Part shown: piece after piece, positions 21,331 to 32,689 of the stretch
Numbering within the stretch: position 1 is the stretch's first letter
Layout of the letters: each line of letters opens with the position of its first letter
From: Bemisia tabaci
Lineage: Eukaryota > Arthropoda > Insecta > Hemiptera > Aleyrodidae
DNA: 64,000 bases
Direction: 5' to 3'
Assembly: GCF_918797505.1 (NCBI RefSeq)
Contig: NC_092795.1
Coordinates: 1,054,001 to 1,118,000, forward strand
Made by a program: the position numbers and the translations under genes
The notes under the pieces: model-generated
What the model was told of the DNA's origin: nothing
Database searches by the model: none
Seen by the model: only the letters and a program-made list of their open reading frames with translations

Positions 21331-22459
21331 TGAGGGTATAGAGGAATGCATGATATTAATGGCTCGAGTGGAAAGATGTGTACTCAAATGCTTCAAATCT
21401 CCGTTCAGGTTATATTTTTTAAAAGGGAACTTGAAAAATATTCAGAGAAAATCTCGAGAAGATTATTCGGATTGTAGATTTTCTACATCTTATTTTGCTA
21501 ACGAGGCCGGATGCAATTTCAACAATCAGGCTAGAGTTTTAACAACGATAGACTTCCCATCGCAAAAAATTGGGATAGTGTCACAATTTTAGGGGATAAC
21601 CCCCAACATTTTTTAAACCGTGGGTGGATTGAAGGAAAAGAAAGATTGAAAAGGTTTGAAATTTCAACGAAATCATTGATCACCATTAATATTAATATAA
21701 ACTTTGAAGGATTTCACTTTTATACTTTTTCATTCATTCCACCTTTCATACCAGTTTTATTGCCAGATTGTGCGATAATGTGAATTTTACATGGGTTTGA
21801 ATGGGGAAAAGTACTGGCAAAGCAGCATACCTGCTGGCAGCAGTAGGGTCTGCAAAGGACGAGAGTCTCTAAAATGTATACAACTTGGTTATTAAATGCT
21901 CAACTACCTAGGAAGAGGGTTCCGAATGTCACTATTGTAGCGAGTAACTGGGGGTCCTGTGGGCGCAGCCCCTTGGCTACCCGTGACGGATGCGCGAAGC
22001 GCACGCAAGACTGCTAGTATTTCATAAAATTTCACGCGGCTGTGAAATATTTCATATTCTTCAGGAGCCAAAGTATGCAACCCGCACTCAAACACATCAA
22101 AAAAGAAGAAAGTGGCAATGTTTACATTTTGCGAAACACAAAAAAGAACCGGTCTTTTTCAATATATTTCATAAATTTTTGAAATTTCAAGATCTTATTT
22201 TTCTTGCAAAATACCCATCTTAAGTAAACAAGTTCCTTGGTTTTAGTGTCGAAATCACAGAAGTGATTTTGTAGAAAAATAAATAAATAAAATGCAAAAG
22301 GTTGAGTAAATTTAGCAACTTTGGAATTAAGTTGGTTAAATCGTGAGGGAAAGAAGGCGACGAGCTCTTGAAAAGTTGACGACAGCTCGATTGGGAGTTG
22401 GGAGTTCGAAGGGAGTCTCCGCCTCGGGTGATCCTCTTCTTGTCGGGCTCGGGGCGCAG
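21331..22459. other. About 1.1 kb without supportable features
   Basis: A 101-codon frame (21287-21592) begins inside F8 and a 116-codon frame (22122-22472) is lysine/phenylalanine-rich. Neither has a recognised motif. Confidence 0.35.
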
Positions 22460-22960
22460 GGCATCCAGTCAATGGGGGAGCTACGACAAAATTTACGGAC
22501 TTTAAGGGCTCATAACTCAGTTTATACGAAACTTTGAGCTTTTAAAAGTGGTTCCATGGGTATATCTTCGTGAAATTCTCTCTGAGAAACACCCCTTGAA
22601 ACTTAAAATGAAGAATTTGCACGCACATTCTTCATTGCTTCATCCGACAGTGCTTAAAGAGCTGATTTCACAGTATTTTTTATAATTTTTTTTCTGATAT
22701 GGGAAATAGTATGAAAATAGATTTTAAAGTGACCTAGTGATTTGAAAAAGTGATTTAAAAGCACCGCCTGGTGACGCCATATGGCGGTATTTTCCGTTTA
22801 AACACATGTATTTTAGCAGATTAAATCGTTTCGTCATATCTCCTCCAATAATTGTTCAATTCATGCATGTGATCAGTTCACTCAGTAGTTTCCACTTAAA
22901 CACGAAATTCGTCAAATTTCAGGCACCTGCCAATTCTCTATAAGACGAAATAAACATGAA
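22460..22960. repeat. F18 repeat, uninterrupted copy
   Basis: Contains GTCAATGGGGGAGCTACGAC, AAGAGCTGATTTCACAGTA, AAACACATGTATTTTAGC and TCACTCAGTAGTTTCC in order. It matches 7998-8240 plus 8708-8810 and, at the left, 13480-13640. It preserves the empty site for the nested MITE found at 8.47 kb. Confidence 0.65.
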
Positions 22961-23204
22961 AATATTGATTTATAGTGCAAAAATTGATGTGGGATCTCTG
23001 TAATTGACTGGATCTACTGTGCGGGGTGGGGGGTGGGTGGGCGTAAGAAACTCGACATGGGCAAAATCCGAGGTTGAAAAGCGGGGTTGGAGGTGGGGGC
23101 GGGGGCTGGGATTGGAGGCTGATCCAGTTCCAGTTCCAGTTGGGTATCGATCAGATTAGCGCACAATACAAGAATTGAAAGGCTTCCCGGGCGTCACGTG
23201 AGCG

Positions 23205-23276
23205 ACTCGCGATCCGATGCCAAAGGCGACGCCGACGCCGACGCCGACGGCCGATGACTGATTGATATCCGGACGT

Positions 23277-23313
<37 letters not shown>

Positions 23314-23325
23314 TCTTCGTTGCCA
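23205..23325. repeat. GCCGAC and TCG microsatellites
   Basis: A GACGCC hexamer tract lies at about 23227-23250 and a TCG trinucleotide tract at about 23275-23310. The polyaspartate, polythreonine and polyarginine translations come only from the repeat. Confidence 0.85.
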
Positions 23326-23492
23326 CCCGCAAGGACGCCACACAACTTCGCTTCAAATGAACCTAATCAACCCAGAGATATTAATGAGCAGTCTACCCGG
23401 GCAAATTTTCCTCCATTCTCAAATTTCCTCACTTACACTCTCCACAGACTTTTCAGAGCTATTCCATAAATATAAAGACGTGTAAAGAGCAA

Positions 23493-24090
23493 TGGGCCTC
23501 TTGCAAACTTTTGCTAGAGCATAAATAGGAGTTGACTCAAAAATCACGATCAACGCATCGGCAAACTCGGGAATGCATTCTTAACTTCACAATCTACGTA
23601 AGAAATTTGCGTTTTTTTAACCTTCCCGCTTCAAAAAGGATACTATAGCACAGGTGAACATTTCGTTGGAGGAGTCGTTCCATTCAATCCCAGCTCAAAA
23701 TGGCCGACGCTTCCGCGCGCGAGTTGAGAGCACGAGGTCAATCAAGGCGGATATCTATCAACGCGAGAAAAATGTGAACGTAAACACGCCGATTGTTATC
23801 AGGTGGTTGGAATTATTGTCCCGTCACATGTATTTTGGCGGATTGGCGTCGGCTATGTTGAATATTGCGTAGTATCCTTGTGAGCAGGGGTTGGATGGAA
23901 TGACTCCTCTAACGAAATATTCATCTGTGCCGTGGTATCGTTTTTGAAGCGGGAAGCTCGAATAGTGCAAATTTTTTGTGAAGTAAGGATTGCATTTCAG
24001 ACTTTGCCGATGCGCTCATCGCGATTTGTAAGACACTTTCTATGAGTAACAACTCTTATTTTTGCGCTGGCAAAAGTTTGCAACAGGCCC
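23493..24090. mobile_element. F9 foldback element, second copy
   Basis: The ends are GGGCCTCTTGCAAACTTTTG and CAAAAGTTTGCAACAGGCCC. The arms share the GCGGGAAGCTC and CACAGGTGAACATTT blocks with 12375-12993. Size is 598 bp. An F5 element abuts it immediately on the right. Confidence 0.88.
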
Positions 24091-24204
24091 AATGGACGTA
24101 TTTCTACCGAACGGAAGAATGTGCATTATGACGTAAGCCTTGGTATGCATATATTCTTATGGGTCTCAGGGCTCATGTCTTAATGCACATAGTTCCGTTT
24201 GGCA
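24091..24204. mobile_element. F5 element
   Basis: The left arm GGACGTATTTCTACCGAACG runs into GTGCATTATGACGTAAGCC. The right arm GGGCTCATGTCTTAATGCAC runs into ATAGTTCCGTTTGGCAG. The interior ATGCATATATTCTTATGGG is shared, inverted, with 40034-40161. Confidence 0.78.
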
Positions 24205-24636
24205 GGAACCGATTATTTTTCAAATCATGTTAACGTCAAAATTGCGAATGATAGAAAACCACGAAAACTCGTTTTATTCGCTTTGTTGACAATCTTCGAA
24301 TTCCAAAAAATGTATGTTCTTTTAGAGGGCTATTTTGAAATCAGACATGATTGATTGTACCAGAGGAAACAAAGGAAAAACAATCCCTCTACCACCAAAA
24401 TAGAGGTTTACGCTTACGTGACTTGGAAAATTATCGGTTCAATTTTGGTAGAATCACTCGGTACCAAGATGCGCCCACCTTTAAGAAATAGCATTCCGTT
24501 GAAAACTGAATTTCAGAAAAGGAGGGGTATCGATGGGGATCGTTTTTGGACCCATCCTAAATTCCTCCAACTCATTCGATTTTAGCGCATTGCAGGTTCA
24601 ATTTTACGGAATCAATCATGACTACTTTCGGTCTCT

Positions 24637-24797
24637 TTTCAGGTCTAATACTGACCTAAACGTGGGTCTCAAGGCCGATTACGGCGATAAATGCGGATTT
24701 TTTGGCATTCAACCACAAATCCTCAAAACTCGCATTTCGCGACAAAATAGGCCTCGAGACCCACGTTAAGGTCAGTATTAGACCTGAAAAGAGACCG
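24637..24797. mobile_element. MITE with near-perfect TIRs
   Basis: The left arm AGGTCTAATACTGACCTAAA runs into CGTGGGTCTCAAGGCC. The right arm GGCCTCGAGACCCACGTTAA runs into GGTCAGTATTAGACCT. The TCTCTTTTCAGG / CCTGAAAAGAGA termini extend the symmetry. It is 161 bp and lies inside a 183-codon minus frame that it therefore helps to discredit. Confidence 0.82.
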
Positions 24798-25292
24798 GAA
24801 ATGACCAAATCACAATATTCGCCCTTTTTTCTGTACTTCTCAAATCCACATCGCGACTTTCTACCTCCGATACCACCTCCGTCAATTTCATCGAAATGCC
24901 CTGCACATCCAAATAAAAGGGTCCGTTTCCAGAACTTTTGTCGATTTTTCCGTTGAATTCCATTGATACCGAGGCAAAAGGATTTGAGGTTTCGACAATG
25001 TACTTTTTTTAAGTATCGAGGAGTCAATCCGATGCCAAACCCGGACCTGAAGGACCAGGCTTTGATTTTTGAGATCTGAATCATGATACAATCCGTAAAA
25101 AAGACCATCCACAAGCAAAAAATCGCAGAGTTGAAGAAATTTAGCAAGGGTGGGCCCAAATCGCCCCTCGTCGATAGCCTTTCAGTGACGGTTACGCCCT
25201 TCTTCAAATAACCGGTTCAGTTATCGTTGGTCGATAACAGAATGTCCGATATTTCGACAGGGACAGCTTCTCCGTGAATTAAGATCTCATTC
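24798..25292. other. No supported gene
   Basis: The remainder of the 183-codon minus frame (24656-25207) lies here, with competing frames on both strands. No domain is recognised. Confidence 0.35.
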
Positions 25293-25812
25293 CGTCGCTC
25301 CTCTGACTAGAGGGCGTATCTCTATTCCCACTTGAGCCTTCTTTTACATGCACTGAAAAAAAATCTCGGTGTATTTACTAAGAAAAGGGTAAAATTACCA
25401 AGAATTCAGGGTTATATTTGATCCCAGTTTTTTCTTGGTAAAATTACCATTTATGGTATTGGTAATTTTACCGAGAAATCTCGGTAAAATTATCGACTTT
25501 CTCGGTAATTTTACTGGACCCCGGTAAAAACGCCAATATTTTTTATCGACTGTGGTAGAATTACTGAGATAAAATGGCAAAGTTACCGGGAATTGATTAC
25601 CAATAAAAGTGGTATTGTTACCTGAAAAAAAACAGTAAAAATACCGGTTTTTAGGTAAGCTTACCAGTCTGTCTTGGTAAAAAAAGTGAGATGGTAAAGG
25701 TACCAACGGACCTTGGTAAAAACCCCGAGAATTTCTTTTCAGTGCATATAAATCCATGGATTTTGAGGCTCGAGCGGGAATCGAGATACACCGTTACGTC
25801 AGGGGAGCCACG
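25293..25812. mobile_element. F8 MITE split by an F7 insertion
   Basis: The left arm CGTCGCTCCTCTGACTAGAG runs into GGCGTATCTCTATTCCC. The right arm GCGGGAATCGAGATACACC runs into GTTACGTCAGGGGAGCCACG. The F7 element at 25351-25745 interrupts it. The diverged F8 at 15238-15362 shows the uninterrupted join. Confidence 0.78.
25351..25745. mobile_element. F7 MITE, forward copy
   Basis: The ends are CACTGAAAAAAAATCTCGG and GAGAATTTCTTTTCAGTG. The interior is packed with short words such as TTGGTAAAATTACC and CTCGGTAATTTTACC, giving many internal palindromes. The inverted counterpart is at 29157-29568. Confidence 0.88.
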
Positions 25813-26430
25813 ATTTGTAGGGATCATCATTTGGATTCGAAATAGCGCTCAGAAAAATTTGCATTAAATGCTGATTTCATTCGGGGGTAATCGGCTCTTT
25901 CCTGTGACGTCATGCGGAACCGCTCGCCATCACAACAGACCGGGGCAATTTATGAACGGCCTCTTTTTAACTGCTCCTGACATTTTTTTTCATAATGTCT
26001 CTTTTTAGCGATGCTGAAACATGCAAAATATATTCGCTCGCTTAATCACTATAATATATCGTATTTGACATTTTATGATGCCATCACTGAACTCTCGCTT
26101 TGTGCTGATGTGAATGGGCATGAATTATGAGCTAATATTCAAGCTGATAGAACATAGGATTAACATGAACACCGGATGAAAAATTTGCACGACATTGGCG
26201 ACTGAGATGGAGAATTTTTAGTGTGAAAACGTCTCTGAATTCCGAATAATATTTTTGGTCATAGTTCGTATGAGTGATTTGCCGGGCAATTTTCATGCCA
26301 CAAGTTTACAACAATTTTACGATACTGGTTTCTCTTTGCATGTTTGGCAAAAAACGGATGCATTGCGCCCGGAGGCACATTTGGTAGCTCTTCCCGAAAA
26401 CTTTTCCCTGGCATTTTGAGGGCAAACTGG
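25813..26430. other. No supportable feature
   Basis: AT-rich unique sequence without visible repeats or coding motifs. Confidence 0.35.
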
Positions 26431-26811
26431 AGTTATTTCTATCAAACAGACCTATGTGGAGGTGAGAAATATGGGGTGTGCTCGTCGAAGCTGCATAAGA
26501 AGCAATGTCAAAGTGGGCGTGATTCCTTTTGTAGAATTGGAAAAGCAGGATATTACATTCTATCAAACGGGCCTATGTGCCAACTGAATGCGGAACTCAT
26601 GAGCCGCGGGCATGGCAAGAGAGCGTTGTGGACAGGGCTCATGAGTTAAAGACTCCATCCAATAACGAGATCCCCCGTCGAGCCGCGACTCAAATTGCCG
26701 CTGACGTCACTGGCGCTTTATTATTCTCATTCACTCTTACGCAAAGAGAACTAACGAGCACACCTCATATTTCTCACTTGCACATAGGTCTGTTTGGTAG
26801 AAATACGTCCA
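26431..26811. mobile_element. F5-type composite with inverted arms
   Basis: The left arm (TATTTCTATCAAACAGACC to GGTGAGAAATATGGGGTGTG) is answered at 26752-26811 by GAGCACACCTCATATTTCTC and GGTCTGTTTGGTAGAAATAC. A shorter internal pair (AACTCATGAGCC and GGGCTCATGAGTT) sits between. The arms are about 58 bp. Confidence 0.75.
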
Positions 26812-27045
26812 ACTACGAAACCACGTATCTCCGTCCGTTTGCGACGCTGCAGACTTATTCCTATCACACTTAAATTTTTCTTTGGAAAGCTAGTTAACGT
26901 AATTTCTCGAAAACTCACTTGCTTTTTCTTTTCTGTTAGAGAAATATTCTGTTTAAATTTCAAACTATGATGTTGGTTTGTTACTGTAGGAAAAATGAAA
27001 TCGGAGCGGAGATTTTCAACCATGGTAAAGGGGATACGTGGTTTC
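26812..27045. mobile_element. F14 element
   Basis: CGAAACCACGTATCTCCG on the left and ATACGTGGTTTCG on the right form the TIR. The internal AAATATTCTGTTTAAATTTC and CGGAGCGGAGATTTTCAA blocks match 3738-3982. Confidence 0.65.
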
Positions 27046-27480
27046 GTACTCGGGCCATGGATTTCCTAGCTGTTTGAGAGGCGCGGCAAGGCTGCATTGG
27101 GAGTCAAGTTTGAAGTTGACAACGCTGCGGCCGCTGCGGGTAGAAATGTATCCGGACGAGAGCGTGTTTGATGTTTGACAAGGAGAGAACAGGGTTCAAA
27201 TCAATTAGACGGTGACGGCAGTTACACTGTCAGACGGAAGGCGTGTTTTCGGCCGCTGAAAAGCGGATTACGTTCGTCAGGTGCGGATAAAGGTCACAAC
27301 CTGACTCGCGACTCTTCAGCCGACTTTCGCTTCGGGGCCTCACTCATAATTCCCTCCTCCAGGTTTTCCCTCATCCAAAAGGAAATTCAAATCCTCGACT
27401 TTTCCATCATCCTTCGGTGTCCGATGCTCAAAACGCCAATACTACCGGAACGTCTTATGTGATTCTTTAATTCATTTTCC
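27046..27480. other. No supportable feature
   Basis: Mixed-composition DNA. The 95-codon frame here has no recognisable motif. Confidence 0.35.
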
Positions 27481-27929
27481 TTAAGGTGATTCGACGCTTG
27501 CCATTTTTTGTGTTAAGAGCGACCTGCGATATGTTGCATCAAGTCCTTCCATAATTTCAGCTACTTATCATTTTTTTCGAATTTTCAGATCGCACTTCTG
27601 TTGTCATGAGACTAAAGAATCCACGTACCAAATTTGACACAGAAATTCAACGTATTAATGGTAGGCTTTTTTTAAATGAATAATATCTTATTAGATACTG
27701 ATATCGAAACTGCACTCGAATGCGATATTTTTCCTTTAAAAAAACCCTGCCCTTAATACGTTGAATTTCTTTGCCAAATTTGGTACATAAATTCTTTAGT
27801 CTCACGAAAACAGAAGTGCGATCTGAAAATTCGAAAAAAATGACAATTAATTGAAATTATGGAACGAATTGATGCGACATATCGCACGTCGCTCTAGCAC
27901 AAAAAATGGCAACCGTCGAATCACCTTAA
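27481..27929. mobile_element. F10 TTAA-flanked TIR element
   Basis: TTAA at 27481-27484 precedes GGTGATTCGACG. The mirror CGTCGAATCACC is followed by TTAA at 27926-27929. The arms are about 200 bp, including blocks such as TTCAGATCGCACTTCTG and its complement. TTAA duplication is typical of piggyBac-type and some other cut-and-paste elements. No transposase is encoded. Confidence 0.85.
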
Positions 27930-28011
27930 GTGACTCTTGAGAGAGCTACAGCCCCCAATTTTCCGAAGAAATTGTCGTTTTTTTACATTTTGGACGGAGA
28001 TTTATGAATAA

Positions 28012-28246
28012 TAACTGGACGTATTTCTTTTATACGGATCTAACTATAAAAAGTGATACAGAAGGAAGAAGGAGAATAAGGGTTAAATTGGCGGGTGCTG
28101 CGGACCCCAGAGCTCGTTACGTCCTATTCATACAATGCTTTTCCATGGTGTTTAGATCCGTTTCACAAAACGCGCTTTCCGGGATTCTAAATTCCTCAAA
28201 AGGCACTGCATTTGGCGCTTAGTTCCGTTTAACAGAAATACGTCCA
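28012..28246. mobile_element. F5-end element
   Basis: CTGGACGTATTTCTTTTATA at the left and TCCGTTTAACAGAAATACGT at the right are F5 termini in inverted orientation. The roughly 190-bp interior is unrelated to other F5 copies and has no convincing ORF. Confidence 0.65.
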
Positions 28247-28454
28247 ACTTTTAGGAATGCCATCTTCCAATTTTATTATTTACATACATGGCAATCCAAA
28301 CTAATGTGCTCTGGTTTTGTTTCAGGTATGGTAAATTGTTCCTGGCATTTTCGATTGAGTCATTGGTTCATGCGGATGAAAGTTATCATCGATAATGCAC
28401 ATCGAAAGAATGATCGTGGTTATCAACTAAGGTACAATCAATGAAAAAAATTAC

Positions 28455-29102
28455 TCAACGTTTTTCTCGAATTACTTGCGTAACATGATGGTAGAAAAGC
28501 CGTAGGTTCACTTTACTTTGCGGAAAAATCAGAGCTACAAGTTCAAGGATTAGTATTATGTCTGTAGTTACGGGCCACGGGACCGTAACAACATTTTCAA
28601 CGATTCGAGCGCCTTCATTTTGGAATGATACCACCCCCACTACTTTCAAGTTCGAATAGTTGTATCCTGTATTCTCTACCATGCTTATTCTGCGAGAGGA
28701 TGGGAGGAAAATCGGTTTGAATCCTGGAATGGCTTGAAGACATGTCGATTCTCCTTTAGTTTTGAGAGACACAATCCCCCGATTTCCAAGCTCGGATATT
28801 TGTACCCCGTGAAATAAGAGGGAAACCACGTGACAGCTCCATTTCCTGCAGCGCAGTTTCCACTCAAAATCATTTAAATTGGATTTAAAGTTAAAAGTCA
28901 TAAAATGTGTCCCCTCCCTAATATGCAGATCCTTTTCTAAATATATCCTTAATGAAAATAGCTTGATTTTTCCAAAAGCGTCTATTTTGGTTCGTTGATA
29001 GTCAACTACAAAAATATTACAAACCTTACATAAATAATAAATATCAGTAGGTAGGCAGGACAAGAGCAAAGTATTTCCAATGAACCTATCTCGGCTGAAC
29101 AA
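28455..29102 (-). CDS. Unrecognised 215-codon ORF, possible exon
   Basis: This is the longest open frame in the window, ATG to TGA on the minus strand. I do not recognise it. It has no visible catalytic motif, no clear signal peptide, and one hydrophobic segment near the C-terminus (TTDIILILELVALIFPQS). Translation is not low-complexity and codons look mixed. It overlaps no repeat I identified and lies between an F5-end element and an inverted F7 copy. A rough estimate suggests an ORF this long is only moderately unlikely by chance in 64 kb of this composition. It may be a chance frame, a decayed gene or one exon of a spliced gene. Confidence 0.22.
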   Translation of the reverse strand: MFSRDRFIGNTLLLSCLPTDIYYLCKVCNIFVVDYQRTKIDAFGKIKLFSLRIYLEKDLHIREGTHFMTFNFKSNLNDFEWKLRCRKWSCHVVSLLFHGVQISELGNRGIVSLKTKGESTCLQAIPGFKPIFLPSSRRISMVENTGYNYSNLKVVGVVSFQNEGARIVENVVTVPWPVTTDIILILELVALIFPQSKVNLRLFYHHVTQVIREKR

Positions 29103-29156
29103 TGTTTCTCCTTAATTTTGCAATGAAATTCATTAGGAGCAGAGTCCATTTTTGTA

Positions 29157-29568
29157 CACTGAAAAAAAATTCACGGCGTTTTTACAAAGGTCCGTTGGTA
29201 CCTTTACCATCTCACTTTTTTACCAATTATTGGTAATTTTACCAAGACAGACTGGTAGGCTTACCTAAAAACCGGTATTTTTACTGTTTTTTCAGGTAAG
29301 AATACCACTTTTATTGGTAATCAATTCCCGGTACCTTTACCATTTTATCTCGGTAATTCTACCACAGTCGATAAAAAATATTGGCGTTTTTACCAAGGTC
29401 CAATAAAATTAACGAGAAAGCTCAATAATTTTACCGAGATTTCTCGGTAAAATTACCAATTCCATAAATGGTAATTTTACCAAGAAAAAACTGGGATCAA
29501 ATGGAACCCTGAATTCTTGGTAATTTTACCCTTTTCTTAGTAAATACACCGAGATTTTTTTTTCAGTG
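29157..29568. mobile_element. F7 MITE, inverted copy
   Basis: The ends are CACTGAAAAAAAATTCACGG and CGAGATTTTTTTTTCAGTG. The interior is the reverse complement of 25351-25745 with small indels. It forms an inverted pair 3.4 kb from the first copy. Confidence 0.88.
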
Positions 29569-30641
29569 TAGCTTTAGACAAGTACTGTCTTGAGGTCCTG
29601 CATCATCCACGCGTCTCCGCGTCTCAGAGGAGATGCGCCGGATGCGGGCAAGAGAAAATCCTTTGTTGTGGTTTTCTGTCATGTATGCTCGGATCAAAGG
29701 CCATCTGTAATCCACGTCGCTTTAATTCTTGCAGTCTTCGGTTAAGAACGGTTAGGAAATGCGCTTTGTAAACTATGTGGTCTGTCAAAGAAAACTTGCC
29801 TGCATATTATATTCATTGCCTGGTACATCCCAAATGAAATGATGAGGGCTTGAGGTTGGTTCATGAGGGTTGTATCTTCGATTCCCGAGGATAGGATTAC
29901 AGAATGAGTGACTAAACAATCACAGGCTTATTGAGTCTTGCGCAAACTGCCTTTTTTGTGCAGGTAATTAGTAAAAAAAAAACACGTACCTACTTTTCTG
30001 GTATTGAAATATTGAAATCTGAATCCAGCTCATATTGAATTAAAACTTTGAAAAGGTAAATACGTACATTTGAAAAAGGTTGGTTGGAAACTTATAACAA
30101 CGCGAATTTTGATTTAAGCGTGTAGATTTCTTGGAATTGAATAAAAAACAACTTCTCTGGTTAAATTTAATCAAAATTCTGATCTTCATTCCCACAGTCG
30201 GAATTGGGTTACGCACAAGGCTCTTTTAATATTGCTTTTACGCAGAGGTTCTGAGACCAACAGACATAATATCCAATCCGTTTTAAGAGAGCGTGATAAA
30301 ACTTTTGAAAACCTTATAAAAAGCGTCTTCATTAAAATAATAAAACGAAACAGCTCACCTCGCGTCATTACCAAACACCCAAAAAAGGATTAAAGGGGCA
30401 CTTAAAAATTGAATTAGATTCAAACTGGAGATAATTAAAATGCAGATTTAAATCACTAAAACACGGCGCGAGTAATTAAAAGCGCCGAGCGAGTCCTACC
30501 CTTATCTTAATCTTAATGTAAGATACGGAATAAATGAAATCCATTTTAAACCTTTTCGACGGAAACACGCAAATTTTCTTGTGACGCGAGCATTGCACTT
30601 GCATCGTTGCCGACCTGCACTAAAAAAAAATTGAGGGAAAA
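29569..30641. other. About 1.1 kb with no supportable feature
   Basis: AT-rich, apparently unique DNA with only short open frames. Confidence 0.4.
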
Positions 30642-30867
30642 GTGCCGTCCTAAGGAAACATGCCGTATGAGCCTTCAGACGTTGCCAAATTTCCGTCAAT
30701 AAAAACCGAATTTACCGGCATAATTGTGAATATTCCCCCCAAATAAAATTTCCAGGCTATTTTGTACGCAATTTAATCTAAAACATCTGCAAATTTCAAG
30801 GAAAACATGCTTAAATTGCGTCAAATATACACGTTTTATCAGGGAAATTTGCATTAGCATGGCATAA
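30642..30867. mobile_element. F1 MITE with a truncated right arm
   Basis: The left end GTGCCGTCCTAAGGAAACAT and the internal ACGTTGCCAAATTTCC are typical. The right end is reduced to GGGAAATTTGCATTAGCATG, having lost about 27 bp (the GGCAAC to CGTTTTTCC block). Length is about 226 bp. Confidence 0.78.
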
Positions 30868-32306
30868 TACACACACAGGAAGTAAAAATAAAAACCTTAA
30901 TTAGTTCTAATTAGAATTAATTCAAATATTGTCTCTCGAATAACTCAGATCTGATTTCGGGGTGAACAGAAGTGCGCTGAAAAAAAGGATATTGAGACAG
31001 CTAACACCGTTTGGTAAGTTATGCACACCAACTGCTACTTAATTGTAAACTTATTGGAGTTGGAATCCAACTTAATAGCTCATATTAGTTAGAGCACATA
31101 TTAATTGGATCACAAAGCCAATAGGTTTGCTGTGCAGGACGCGTATCAATAAGTTGATGCAAAGCACCAATTATTAAGATAAGGTGTGTCAAAATGATCC
31201 AATTTTTTTTTCGCCGAGGGGAAAAAACCAGATAAAAAATACAAGTTCCTTTAATTTCCGAATTGAAGGTAGCTAGAGGATAAATGGACCGAGTTGATTA
31301 GTGACGCACAAAATCGCAATTGGGAAATAAACTATTTTGGAATAGGTTTGAATTCAACGAGTCGAGAATTTCCTCCTGTTATTTTAAAGACGGGGAACAT
31401 ATTTTGAGCATGAAAAGAGAATATTTAAACTCCGTCTTTTATAGTTATCTGTGGGAATAAAATTTCAAACCTTATTTTCTCAATCCAAAATCAACGATAC
31501 TCCGTGCGTTTCTGTTAAAGTCTGTCAAAATTTCACACAAAAAACTCGCATGAATTATAAAGTTTGTGCAGCGTTCCCTCCGAGGTCAATTTCAGCCCCG
31601 CAACTTGACGGTTTAAACTTTGTATCAGCCTTACAACTTCAGGCGATTATAAGGTTTAAATTCACTTTTTTCTCCCGAAAATCACAACCTCTCGTCACCG
31701 TAGGTGCCGATTTTCTAATGTCAGGGGGCAATATAAAGCTTTTTATACGTCCTTCATTCTAAAGCTTAATGCGTAGCGCACGGGCGAAAATCGGCTTCCT
31801 ACCGAAGCGGAGCCATTTTCCCATTAACCTGCTCAAGAGTCATAGTCAGAAGAGAGAGCAGCGGGTCGATTGTTGAATCGCTATCGAATGATCCTGATCG
31901 ATAACTTCCTATCTTAGCAATGCTTTTTATCCATCAAAGTCATTCGATATCCATTCAACAGTCGAGCCGCAGCTCCCTTTCGAGCAGGTCGAGCTCTTTT
32001 CGAAAATATTACCCCTCCCCCCTTTTCACCCCCCTCTCCCACCCCCTGCGACCCCACGATAAGTGAACCTGGAGACCGTGATTATTCGCCAAGTCAAAAA
32101 AAGGTATGAGCGAGTTCCTTTTTGTGATACATGGCTGCTTTTCCCTGAACGCTGACACCCGAACAGCTAAGTAGTTGGATGCAGGGCAAAAGACCTTTTG
32201 CTCCCAGTGAACATGGGTTATTCACTAAATAAGCTGAAGGTGCGTTAATGTAAGCGTTCAATACCCATTGAAAACCTGAAGCAGAGAGATGCGCACTGAA
32301 ACCCTG
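30868..32306. other. About 1.4 kb with no supportable gene
   Basis: AT-rich, with a C-rich patch at 32010-32055. A 103-codon frame (31451-31762) and an 81-codon frame (32094-32339) have no recognised motif. Confidence 0.4.
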
Positions 32307-32689
32307 AATGGGTCTGTTGCACGCGGGATAAACAGCCAAATAAGTATACTCTTCACCGTTTAAATCGCACGAAAATCACGTTTAGCAAAAAATCTGAAAT
32401 CCATTCCTTAGCGCGCAATCTGCGCAGCGACAGAGTACAGGAGAGAATTTCATGAGCCGCTCTGCGCCGTCCGCAGCGCGCATGGCACACGTACGACCTT
32501 CATTAACCTTCGGCCTTTCATTATCACACTTCATTTAGCGTTGAGAGTTCACTAATTACTTCACACGACCAGTGTGTAATTTTAAAAGTCAAAAATTTAA
32601 AAGAAAAAAAAAAACATTTACACGGTACACAAGTTTCTCCGCTAGGGAGCTCTCCCCATTCGAAATCATTCACCACCAGCCCGCCGGGA

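Noticed and set aside
23151..23356. Polyaspartate and polythreonine ORFs
   Set aside because: Produced by TCG/GAC trinucleotide microsatellites in different frames.
24656..25207. 183-codon minus-strand ORF
   Set aside because: It runs across a near-perfect 161-bp inverted-repeat MITE (24637-24797), competes with several frames on both strands and has no recognisable domain.
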